Assembly (NCBI GenBank): GCA_003170035.1
Contig: PMZX01000239.1
Span: 1,751-12,964, forward strand
Source of the DNA: Myxococcales bacterium
Lineage (GTDB): Bacteria > Myxococcota_A > Polyangia > Fen-1088
Direction: 5' to 3'
DNA length: 11,214 nucleotides
Below, one piece after another: positions 1 through 8,600 of this stretch. Within the stretch, counting starts at the first letter, position 1. Every line of letters starts with the position of its first letter. Both the position numbers and the translations under genes were made by a program. The notes beneath the pieces were generated by a model that did no database searches, had not been told where the DNA came from, and was given only the letters and a program-made list of their open reading frames with translations.

Positions 1-317
1 CCCTTGATACCGAAGTAGGGGCCGAGGGACGGCTCACGTATGCAGATGCACGACCGCTTGCCGAGGAATCGCAGTCCGTCGGCTAGGCCGATGGTCATGG
101 TGGTCTTGCCTTCTCCCTGGGGTGTGGGCGACATGGCCGACACGAGGATGAGCTTTCCCGAGGGCTGGTCTTTCCGCGCCTCGAGTTCGTCAATCGGCAC
201 CTTTGCGATGTAGTGACCGTTCGGATAGATCGTCTCGGGATCGAGACCGAGTTCCTTTGCCACTTCCTGAATGCGCCGGGGTGGAAGCTCGGTGTGCGTA
301 TCCTTCTTCATCTCCAT
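1..317 (-). CDS. fhs: Formate--tetrahydrofolate ligase, N-terminal part (cut by window edge)
   Basis: This is formate--tetrahydrofolate ligase (10-formyl-THF synthetase), the cytoplasmic enzyme that joins formate to tetrahydrofolate at the cost of ATP and feeds the one-carbon pool. Translating the minus strand from 317 gives 105 complete residues before the sequence runs off the left edge. Seen directly: the nucleotide-binding loop SAMSPTPQGEGKTTMTIGLA at residues 60-79, then REPSLGPYFGIK at 94-105. Both are signature stretches of this family, and the loop sits about where it does in full-length enzymes of roughly 560 residues, so the N-terminus is complete. The ATG at 317 is chosen because GGGAG lies 8 nt upstream; a second in-frame ATG at 311 is possible. 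Tyr101 stands where a Val is more usual, which is minor. The gene diverges from the secreted-protein gene at 514. Identification is very secure; only the N-terminal fifth is visible. Confidence 0.97.
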   Translation of the reverse strand, partial: MEMKKDTHTELPPRRIQEVAKELGLDPETIYPNGHYIAKVPIDELEARKDQPSGKLILVSAMSPTPQGEGKTTMTIGLADGLRFLGKRSCICIREPSLGPYFGIK

Positions 318-325
318 AACGGTTG

Positions 326-330
326 CTCCC
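326..330 (-). promoter_or_regulatory. Ribosome binding site of fhs
   Basis: GGGAG on the minus strand, 8 nt before the ATG at 317. It supports 317 rather than 311 as the start, because spacing to the second ATG would be long (14 nt). Confidence 0.6.
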
Positions 331-382
331 GTGAAAGCGCGTAGTCTACCCCATCAGCGCGCCGCCGAGATCACCGCTGGCC

Positions 383-440
383 CCGAACGTCCTGGTTCGG
401 CGCCGCACAGCGATTTCTGCCACTCCGCTGTTGCGCCGAA
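383..440. repeat. Overlapping inverted repeats in the fhs / secreted-protein divergent region
   Basis: Two perfect inverted repeats share bases in the 196-bp intergenic region. The first is CCGAAC (383-388) with GTTCGG (395-400), a 6-bp stem around a 6-base loop. The second is TTCGGCGC (396-403) with GCGCCGAA (433-440), an 8-bp stem around a 29-base loop. Because 396-400 belongs to both, only one could form at a time in RNA. They could equally be protein-binding sites in DNA. Nearby promoter-like boxes are weak: TATAGA at 459-464 on the plus strand, and TAGACT (348 to 343) on the minus strand. Neither has a convincing -35 box at 17 nt. Function is not shown. Confidence 0.3.
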
Positions 441-500
441 AGAGTATTCTGCCTGCGATATAGATCTCCGAAAGGGTCTGGTTTCAACGCTATCCACTGA

Positions 501-508
501 AGAGGGAG
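501..508 (+). promoter_or_regulatory. Ribosome binding site deciding the start at 514
   Basis: AGAGGGAG ends 5 nt before the ATG at 514. The reading frame is open back to 271, so this purine-rich site and the signal peptide that begins at 514 decide the start. Confidence 0.7.
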
Positions 509-513
509 TGGCC

Positions 514-1587
514 ATGTCCAGATGGCAGAGATTCTTGCTGCAGTTTGCGTTCGTCGTCCTTTCTGGGATGTGTGCCAGCGGCGTGGCGCTGTCCGCCCAT
601 CCGCCCGGCAAGCCGCCCAAGGCCGGCGCCGTGTGGCGCCTGCACCGACACGTCGAACCCAGGGAAGGCGCGTTCACGGTGCTCCTGCCGGAAGGCTGGA
701 TCTTCGAAGGTGGCGTCGTGCGCTTGAATCCGGCCAGCGGCCCGATGAACTCGGTCGGCGCCAAGATCGAGTTCGCCGAGAAGAAGGACTCGGCCGGCAC
801 GGTGATGATGCACTGGCTTCCCAACATCTCGTACAAGGATCCGCGCCTCGTGCCCGGCTTCCAGGTCGGCAGCAACTACATGGGCATGATCGTCGTGCCG
901 TTGATGGACGCCCAGAGCTTTTTGGCCCAATTCGTCTTCCCCAGGCAGCGGCCCCAGGCCCAGCATGTGGAGGTCGTTGACCACAAGCCCCTCAGCAAAC
1001 TGGCCCAGGAATACCAGCAGAAGGCTGGGCCTGGCCTGTCCCGCCGCTTCGACGCCGCCATGCTCACGGTCACCTACGACGAGGGTGGCGTCCACTACAA
1101 GGAACAAATGGCGGCAGTCATCGAATTGATCGAAGGGCCGACCGGCTGGTGGACCAACCACGACACGCTCATGGTCCGCGCACCCGCAGCGGAGTTTGAA
1201 AGGATGCGGCCCCTCTTCTCTGCCATCCAGGAGTCTATCGAGGGCAACCCCCAATGGGTCGCCGCGGAAAACCGCGGCGCTGCCCAGCGTGCCCACAATG
1301 CGCTCGACACCCAGCGCCAGCTTCAGGAACAACAGCACCAGATCGTCGAGAACCGCCGGAAGGCTAATGCCGAGATCCGCCATGAGCACTGGCTCGACAT
1401 CACCGGCCAGGAGGAATACGTCAATCCCCACACGGGAAAGGTGGAACTCGAATCCAACCAGTGGAAGAACCGCTGGCAAAGCAGCAACGGCGATGTCGTC
1501 CTTTCGAACGACCCCAACTACGATCCCAACTTCGATCCCAGTGCCGCCCACACGGACTACAAACGCAGCGGGGTGAGGCCCCGGTAG
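514..1587 (+). CDS. Secreted protein of unknown function with Asp/Pro/Asn-rich C-terminal tail
   Basis: I do not recognise this 357-residue protein. The start at 514 has a good ribosome binding site and opens directly into a signal peptide: positive n-region (Arg3, Arg6), hydrophobic core at about 7-26, and small residues before a likely signal peptidase cut between 25 and 29. Cys20 is not in a convincing lipobox, so a lipoprotein is unlikely. Residues about 45-240 look like a mixed alpha/beta domain beginning with GAFTVLLPEGWIFEG, which resembles the opening of small extracytoplasmic beta-rich domains, though I cannot name a family. Residues about 245-295 are Gln/Arg/Glu-rich and probably helical. 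The tail at 296-357 contains EEYVNPHTGKVELES, then Trp and Arg residues, then DPNYDPNFDP (333-342). I have an impression that similar 'NP-TG-VE' tails end other secreted bacterial proteins, but cannot confirm it. It is probably periplasmic or exported. It diverges from fhs and ends 3 bp from the stop of tal. Confidence 0.9.
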   Translation: MSRWQRFLLQFAFVVLSGMCASGVALSAHPPGKPPKAGAVWRLHRHVEPREGAFTVLLPEGWIFEGGVVRLNPASGPMNSVGAKIEFAEKKDSAGTVMMHWLPNISYKDPRLVPGFQVGSNYMGMIVVPLMDAQSFLAQFVFPRQRPQAQHVEVVDHKPLSKLAQEYQQKAGPGLSRRFDAAMLTVTYDEGGVHYKEQMAAVIELIEGPTGWWTNHDTLMVRAPAAEFERMRPLFSAIQESIEGNPQWVAAENRGAAQRAHNALDTQRQLQEQQHQIVENRRKANAEIRHEHWLDITGQEEYVNPHTGKVELESNQWKNRWQSSNGDVVLSNDPNYDPNFDPSAAHTDYKRSGVRPR

Positions 1588-1605
1588 CGCCTAGATCAGC
1601 CCCGC
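1568..1605. terminator. Inverted repeat spanning the convergent gene ends
   Basis: GCGGGG (1568-1573) and CCCCGC (1600-1605) form a perfect 6-bp inverted repeat that encloses both stop codons (TAG on each strand, 3 bp apart). Inside it, GGGG (1570-1573) can also pair with CCCC (1579-1582). There is no T-run on either side, so it is not a standard intrinsic terminator. Convergent genes this close still need some means of separating transcripts, and this GC-rich fold is the only candidate I see. Confidence 0.25.
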
Positions 1606-2547
1606 GGCCCAGGTCGCCAGCTTGCGGCCGTCGGCGTGAAAGCGGCGGATCCCGTCGGACAGCTTGTCCACCGCCATCGCGTCCTCGTTGTGCATGAAGC
1701 GAAAGGTCTTCTCGTCCAGGTGCAACGCCTTGGCGTCGCTCGACTTGGCCGCCTCGGGTGAAAGCCGCCGGGGAAGCTCTCCCTCACGGCCGGCCAGGTC
1801 AGTCAGAATCTCGGGGCTGATGGTCAGCAGATCGCAGCCCGCCAGCCGCATCACCTGTTCGGTCTTGCGAAAGCTCGCGCCCATCACCTGGGTCTTGTAG
1901 TCGAATTTCTTGTAGTGATTGTAGATGCGCACCACTGACGCCACGCCAGGGTCCTCGTCGATCGGGATGTCCTTCACGCCCCGCTCTTTCAGGTAGTAGT
2001 CGTAGATCCGCCCGACGAACGGCGAGATCAGCGTGGCCCCGGCGTCCGCCGCTGCCACCGCCTGCGCAAACGAGAACAACAACGTCATGTTGCAGTGAAT
2101 GCCGTCTTTCTCCAGTCGCTCTGCCGCCCGAATCCCCTCCCAGGTGGTCCCCAGCTTGATGAGAACGCGCGCCCGGTCCACGCTGGCCTTCCGGTAAAGC
2201 TCGATGAGCGCGCGCGCCTTGGCGACGCTGCCTTCCACGTCGAACGAAAGGCTGGCATCGACCTCGGTGGATACGCGACCCGGAATGATCTTCAGGATCT
2301 CGCAACCGAAGTTCACCGCCAGCTTGTCGACAAACGCAGCCAGCCGTCCCTCCTTGGCGGCGGACTGCGCCCCCGCGTGCTTCAGCGCCTCGTCGACCAG
2401 AAGCCGGTACTGCGGTTGCTGCGCGGCCTTGAGCAACAGCGACGGATTGGTGGTCGCGTCTTGCGGCTTGTGTGTGGCGATGGCCTCGATATCGCCGGTG
2501 TCGGCCACGATCACAGTTTGCTTCCTGAGCGACTCCAGATGCGTCAT
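1591..2547 (-). CDS. tal: Transaldolase (TalB-type)
   Basis: Transaldolase moves a dihydroxyacetone unit from sedoheptulose 7-phosphate to glyceraldehyde 3-phosphate in the non-oxidative pentose phosphate pathway, in the cytoplasm. The 318 residues match the usual length of the classical TalB subfamily (E. coli TalB is 317). All the active-site residues I recall for TalB are present one position earlier: Asp16, Asn34, Glu95, the Schiff-base Lys131 in [16 protein letters not shown], Asn153, Thr155 and Ser175. Arg180 and Arg227 fit the phosphate-binding arginines. The stretch [13 protein letters not shown] is typical. The ATG at 2547 has GAGAGGGA (minus strand, 2560 to 2553) 5 nt upstream. Nothing is broken or missing. 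It lies 117 bp downstream of the giant repeat gene on the same strand and converges with the secreted-protein gene. A functional link to the giant protein is not evident. Confidence 0.97.
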   Translation of the reverse strand: MTHLESLRKQTVIVADTGDIEAIATHKPQDATTNPSLLLKAAQQPQYRLLVDEALKHAGAQSAAKEGRLAAFVDKLAVNFGCEILKIIPGRVSTEVDASLSFDVEGSVAKARALIELYRKASVDRARVLIKLGTTWEGIRAAERLEKDGIHCNMTLLFSFAQAVAAADAGATLISPFVGRIYDYYLKERGVKDIPIDEDPGVASVVRIYNHYKKFDYKTQVMGASFRKTEQVMRLAGCDLLTISPEILTDLAGREGELPRRLSPEAAKSSDAKALHLDEKTFRFMHNEDAMAVDKLSDGIRRFHADGRKLATWAAGLI

Positions 2548-2552
2548 GGGCG

Positions 2553-2560
2553 TCCCTCTC
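2553..2560 (-). promoter_or_regulatory. Ribosome binding site of tal
   Basis: GAGAGGGA on the minus strand, with 5 nt before the ATG at 2547. Confidence 0.65.
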
Positions 2561-2572
2561 TGAATGGATGCC

Positions 2573-2607
2573 TTCCCGCGGACCTTCGTTTCGTCGTTTA
2601 GCGGGAA
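2573..2607. repeat. Inverted repeat in the leader of tal
   Basis: TTCCCGC (2573-2579) and GCGGGAA (2601-2607) are a perfect 7-bp inverted repeat around 21 bases, 26 bp upstream of the tal start codon. It may be an operator or a leader hairpin. I could not find a good promoter for tal in this 117-bp gap, so whether it lies before or after a transcription start is unknown. Confidence 0.3.
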
Positions 2608-2631
2608 AATGGCTGACTCGAGACAGTCGCC
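2606..2631 (-). terminator. Possible weak intrinsic terminator after the giant repeat gene
   Basis: Read on the minus strand, 33 bases after the stop of the giant gene, GGC-GACT (2631 to 2625) pairs with AGTC-A-GCC (2618 to 2611). The stem is 7 bp with one bulged base and a 6-base loop, and ATTTT follows at once (2610 to 2606). The T-run is short, so termination would be partial at best. If real, it separates the giant gene from tal or sets the amount of read-through into tal. Confidence 0.35.
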
Positions 2632-2664
2632 AGCGTTGCAGCCATCGTCTTCGCCGCAGCCTCT

Positions 2665-5600
2665 CTACTTCAATTCATCGAGCAGCGCCTTGGCCTCGGC
2701 CAGCCCAGGATCTTCTTGCAGCGCCCGCTTGACGAAGATGATGGCGCGGGCCTTGTCGCGCGCCTTGTGGGCGATGCGACCCAGGCGGAAGTAGGCCACA
2801 GCAGAGGCCTTGGGGTCCTTGATCGGGTTGGCGGTCACCACGCGCAGGGCGCGCATGGCCAGTTCGTCGTCACCCGCGGCCTCGGCCAGGTCGGCCACCT
2901 CGCTGGCGATGACCACGCTCTTGCGGTCGGTATCCAGCGCCTTCTTCAAGGCTTGCAGGCGGCCGTCGTTGTCGCCCTTGGCCGCGGCCAGCCGGGCCTG
3001 GCGCTGGTAGAGAACTGCCAGCTCCTCGGCGCGCATCGTCTTGGACTCTGCCAGCAGGCCGGCCAGTACCTGCTCACCGCGATCGAGTTCACCCATGCCG
3101 ATACAGGCATCGATGAGCAGCGAGCGCGCAACCCGTTCCGTGGGCCGAAGTACCACGGCTTTCTCCAGCGCCTGCGCGGCCGCAGGGAACGCGTTGGAAC
3201 TGAGCAGGGTTTCGGCGGCACGGACCAGCAGTGGGTAGCGTGCGCCCTCGTCGGTCTCTGCCTCGGCCATCTGGATCTGTAGCTGCGCCGCCTCGACCGC
3301 GTTCCCGCTGGCCTGCAGAAGCTGGGCCAGCCGCGCCAGCACCGGAGCGTGTCCCGGCATCTGGAGCAAGACCTCTTGCAGCCAAGGGATGGCCTCGGCG
3401 CCACGACCGATCTTCTCGCACGCGCTGGCCATGGCCAGCACCGCCTCGACCAGGGCCTCTCCCTGTTCCACCTGGGCCAGGCGCGACCACACGCTGGCAG
3501 CCGCGTCCCAGCGCTCTTCAGCCTCGAAGCGGTCGCGCATGCCATGCAGGACTTCGCGGTCCGTGGGATTGGCGTCGATCCAGCGGAAGAGAATCTGGTC
3601 CGCCTGGGCTTCGTCGCCGCTGCCGCGCACCACCTCTGCCAGTCGCAGGGTGGCGGTGCGAGCCGCAGCCGGATCGCCGGCAGCGGTCGCGCGTTCGGCG
3701 ATGCGAGTCAGCGTCTGGCTCAGGGGCTGCAGCACTTCCTGGGCGCCCAGCGTGAGAGCCTCCTCCATGTCCGCCACGGCGGCCGCTTCGTCACCGCCCG
3801 CGGCAGCCAATTCGGCACGCAAGCGCAGCAGATCGGCCCGCGATTCCTGGGCGCTTCCCGCCAGCGCCTCGGTGACGACCGATCGCGCGCCGCCCGTGTC
3901 CCCGGCAAAGGCGAGCGAGGCGGTCAGCTCGCGCAAGGTCTCGATGTCCCCAGGTGCGCGCTCCATGGCTTGGCGCAGGCTTCGCGCGGCGCCCGCTTCG
4001 TCGCGCAGCTTGTCGCGCTGAATGCGGGCCGCCTGGTGCAAGAGTGGACCGGCCTTGTCCGCCTCTGCCACACGGCCGGCCTCGCTGGTCAGCAGCCCGA
4101 CCAGTTCCGGCCACAACTCGTGCTCGTTGTAGGTGGCGACCAGGCGCTCGAACAGGTCCGCACTGTCCGGGCAGCGACTGCGGCCCAGCTCCAGCGCCCT
4201 TCGCGCGCCGGCGTCGTCGCGCAGGCGCGTGCGCAGCTCGGCCAGTTCCACCGCGCGTGTCGCGGCCTCGGCTCCACTCTCGCCGGCCAGGATTTCCTCG
4301 CTCAGCATCGCGCGCTCGGCCAGTTCGTTCTTGCCGGACAGCAGCTCGAGCAAGGAAAGCTGCAGCGATCGCCTGACCGCCGCATCGGCAAAGGGCGCGG
4401 CCAGCACCTGACGGTAGACCTTCTTGGCCTCAGCCGGATCGATCTTCTTGACCAGCTCGCCGAACCGTCGCGCCAGGGCGACCCGCCCGCCCCCGGCTGC
4501 CCCACCCTCGCCGCCTGCCAGCGCCTCGGACATGATGGCCACGGCCCGGCTCATCTCACCCCGCCGTTCGTGCAGATCGGCCAGCACCATCAGCCCCTCG
4601 GGATGGCTCGGGTCTTCGGCCAGCACCTCGCGCAGCACGGTGGTCGCCGCCTCCTCGGTCTTTTTGTCGCCCAACAGGAACTTGGCCCAGGCCAGGCGGG
4701 CCGTGTTGCGGTCCGAGCGGGCCATCAGCTTTTCTGCCAACTCGCGCACCAGGCCCTCCAGGGCCGTCCGGTTTCCCAGCTCGGCGTACAGGCGCAAGAG
4801 CGGCTCCCATACCTCGCGATCCATGGGATAGAGGCTGCGCAGGTGCTCGAACAGGCGAGCCGCAGCCTCGGCGCTTTCCGCATGCTCGGCCGCGGCGTGT
4901 GCCATTTCCCGCACCACCGGCGCCAGGCGCGGATTGGGCCAGGCCTCGCGCGTGTCTTCCAAAACCCGGGTCAGCCCGATGAAGTCGCCGCGACTGCGCA
5001 GGCGGCGCACCAGATCCAGGATGGCCCAGGTGGCGTCGCGCAGGCCGCCCGGCGCACGGCGTGCCAGAGTGATCGCGCGTTCGAGCAGCTTCTCGGCCCG
5101 GGCTCCTTCGCCCAGCGAGATTGCCAACTCCACTCCGTCGCGCACATCCTCGCTCTGCGCGTCCGGCAAGGCGGCACGTCGCTCGTAGAAGTCTAGCAGC
5201 ACGCGCTCGTCCGAGGAGGCACGCGCCACCTTCTCGTAGACTGGCATCACGCGGGCCAGGTCAGCGTCGGGCACGTGGGCTGCCTCCACCAGGGCCATGG
5301 CTCGCACCAGGTCAGGCAAAATGTCCACCGCCTCGGCCAGGGCGTCCAGACCCTCATTGCGCGAGTTCTCCAGGCCCAGGTGGCACTCGGCCACGCGGAA
5401 GATAAGATCGGCCTTTTCGGCCGGGTTGGTGGCGAGCTGGGACATGCGGCGCAACTGCGCTGCCGCCCGGCGCTGCTCGGCTTCGTCGCCGACCTTCAGG
5501 CTCACCCGCGCCAGGCCGGTCAAGGCCTCGCCCACGCGCTGCCCGGTCTGCTCGACCCGGTGATAGAGCGCCGTCGCGCGCGCGACATCACGCAGATCCT

Positions 5601-8600
5601 GCTCGGCGGCCGCCCCGGCGCGCAGCAACAGGTCAGCCACCCGAGGCGCATCGTTGGCTCTGCGAAGCTGATCGGCCGCACCGGTCACCGCTTCGAGGTA
5701 ACGGCCGGCCTGGCCCAGCTTGGCCGCCAGGGCACGCGCCTGCGCGTGCGCGGTGGCACTGTCGGGCACCTTCTCGACGATCTTGAGCAGGGCGTCCAGG
5801 GCCTCGCCCCGACGGTCGAGCTTGTCCAGAACCTCAGCCAGCTCGCACACCACCACCGCTTCTTCCACGGCCAAATTCGCTGCCGCCCGCCGTTTCTCCA
5901 GCAGCCCGAGCAGGACCTCGCCCTCGCCGGCGGCGAGCAGGGCAGCCTGCACGCGGCGAGCCTCGGCGGCATCGTGCTGGGCGCGCGACAGGGCCGACTC
6001 GAGCGCTTGGGCAGCGGCGTCCTTGCGGCCCAGGGCCAGGGCCACGCGACGCAGGCGCAGGAAGACCTCGCCGGCGGTGATCGGGGCATCTGCCGACTGA
6101 CCCCGGCGGGCCAGTACCAGCAGGGCTCGGTAGGCCTTCTCCGCGCGGTCGAACTCGCCCAGTTCCTCGGCCACCTCGGCCAGGGCGAGCTGGACGTCCA
6201 TGTTGTCGAGCAGTACCGAGGCGGCCTGTTCCAGGTGCTGCAGGGCCAGCTTGGGATCCTTCTCTGCGCGCGCCACCTGTGCGACCTGATGGTGCAGCAC
6301 GGCCCGCTCGCGCGACTGGCGGCGGCCGTACTCTTCCAGCACGCTTTCCAAGGTCGTGCGCGCATCGGCCAGGCGACCCGCCCTGCGCAGGCCATCGGCC
6401 AGGGCGAGGCGCAGGCTGCGATCAGCAGGCGCCAGGGCCAGCGCCCGTTCCAGGACCGGCACCGCGCGCTCGGGGCTGTGCAGGTGCTCCTGGCAGACCG
6501 CCAGGGTTTCATGCGCGCAGGCCACCACCGCGTGGGGATTGACCAGTTGGGCGCAGCGATCGGTGAGAGCCCGGACCAGCGCCTCCCAGCGCTCGGCATC
6601 CCGGTACAACTGGGTGAGCAGCACCCAGAGCTCGTCGGCGGTCGGGTCTTCAGCCACGGCGCGCTCGAGCGAGGCCACCGCCCGGTTGTGCTGGCCGGCC
6701 GCCACGTAGGCGCGGGCCAACTGCGCCGCTGACTGGCGCCGCTCGCCCGGACTACCCAGTGACATGCGCTGCTCCAGCCACTGCGCCGCAAGCAGCGGCT
6801 CGCCCGAAGCGATGCACAGACGGGCTAGGCTGTCGAGCGCAGCCGAGCTGTTCTCGATCACGACCACGCGTTCCCAGGCGGCGATGGCGCGCGCGCTGTC
6901 ACCCAGTGGGGACTCGGCCAAGGCCGCCACCTCGGTCCACAGACGAGCGGCCCGCGCGCCTTCGCCCAGCCCCTCCAGTTTGCGTGCCTGCGCGGTCAGA
7001 ATGTCCGCCAGCTCTCCATACCGGCCGCGCGCACGCAGCAACGTGCCCAGAGCAGCCAGCGTGGCTGGGTGGCCAGGCAACTCCTCCAGGTTGGCGAGCA
7101 GCGCCTCGAAGCGACCGGTGCGGCCCTCGACCACTTCACCCAGGCGGGCGATTTCCAGGCGCAAGGCCAGACGCGCTTCACCATCGGAGAGCAGGTCGAG
7201 CTGGCGACGGCGCAGGGCGATCAACTCGGAAAACAGATCCGCCTCCTCGTACAGGCCGGCGAGGGACGCCAGGGCCTCGCGGCTGTCGGGCTCCTCGTCG
7301 ACAATGCGCCGGTAAACGTCGCGCGCCACGGCCTTGTCCGCCTCGATCGCGATCTGACCCACGCGCGCGCGCAACGTCTTGCAGTCCTGCTTGGGCAGGG
7401 GCAGGCGACTGGCATCGAGCAGAAGGTCGACGGCCTGTCGCAGATCAGCCGGGGCCTTGCTGGCAAGCAGCGGGCTCACCAGGCCATCGATGGCGCGCAA
7501 CACCGCCGCAGCCGGGGCAAGCTGGCCCTCGGCAGGGCTGTCGAGGCGCAGGAGTTGGGCCGCGCGATCGTAGAGCACGGTCAAGCAGCGACGCGCGACC
7601 TCCACGTCATGCAGGACCCGGCCGGCCAGATCCGCGGCCTGGGCCATGGCCTCCAGATCGCGCGGGGCGAGTGCCACGATCTTCATCATCGTGTCGAGCA
7701 GGGGCCGGCCGCCCCAGCGACTGCGCTGCGCCTCGGCCAGAGCGCGCAGAGTCGGCAGGTGCATGGGGTCGTAGGCGGCAGCGCGCAGCAGGGCCTGTTC
7801 GGCCCACTCGCGGTCGGCGACCTGATAGCCCGCGATGCGTTCCTCGATGGTCCGGGCAAAAGCCCCCGGCAGCGACGAGCGTCGGGCCAGGGCGGCGGAC
7901 AGCGCCTTGCCCAGGGCCGCAAACATGGCGCCCGGATCGTCTGACGCGGCCGCGATCCTCTCCACAATTGGCAGATGCTCTGCCAGGAGTCGGTCGGGCG
8001 AGAATGGCTCGGCCATGGCGGTGTCAGCGGCTAGCTCGCATGCGCCCGTGTTGGCGGCCAAGCGGATCACCGCAGCGCGCGCCTGTCGGTTGTCGGGTGC
8101 GCCCTTCAGCGCGGCCTGGTAGGCAGCCAGCGCGCCTTTCTTGTCGGCCAGCTTCTCTTCCAGCAAACGCGCTTGCAGCAGGCGCAGATGAACCGTGCGC
8201 GCCAGCGACGGCGCCAGCGAGGCGGCAGCCGCCCCCAGGGACTCGGTCACCAAAGGCCACCCGGAAAGCGCAGCAGCCAGACGGACGATCTCGGCTTCCA
8301 GATGGCCGTCGTCCGGGGTCAGGCGCAAGGCCGCGCACAGGTGTGTCAATGCCTCCTCCGCAGAGTCGGCCCGTGTTTCTGCCAGGTGCGCCGCCTCAAC
8401 GAGAAGGCTGGCGCGCGCACGGTCGTCGGCCGCCACGGCCACGCGATGGGGCAGAAGGCCGAGCAGGGCAGCCCAGTCGTCGGCGGCTTGCAAGGCGCGC
8501 ACAAGCGCCTCGACCGCGGCCGGCCGGCAGGTGGCATCATCGAGCAAAGCCATCAGACCGTCGCGCGCACCGATGAGCGCGGGGTCGGTGGCGAGAGCGC

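Noticed and set aside
271..513. Upstream extension of the secreted-protein frame to 271
   Set aside because: It would overlap the start of fhs antisense, has no ribosome binding site, and would bury the signal peptide 81 residues into the protein.
318..513. Tetrahydrofolate riboswitch ahead of fhs
   Set aside because: The context is tempting, but I see none of the known conserved core; only simple inverted repeats are present.
571..573. Cys20 of the secreted protein as a lipoprotein anchor
   Set aside because: The residues before it (Leu-Ser-Gly-Met) do not fit a lipobox, and the hydrophobic segment continues beyond the Cys to a better ordinary cleavage region.
490..1551. 353-codon open frame on the minus strand opposite the secreted-protein gene
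   Set aside because: The plus-strand gene has a ribosome binding site, a signal peptide and an ordinary protein composition. The antisense frame has low-complexity Val/Gly/Asp composition and runs across the upstream intergenic side.
3349..5196. Long open frame of 615 codons on the plus strand inside the giant gene (others at 5275-6732, 6759-8576 and 9226-10467)
   Set aside because: These are antisense frames kept open by GC-rich third positions. They contain no recognisable domain, while the minus strand is one continuous TPR-like protein across all of them.
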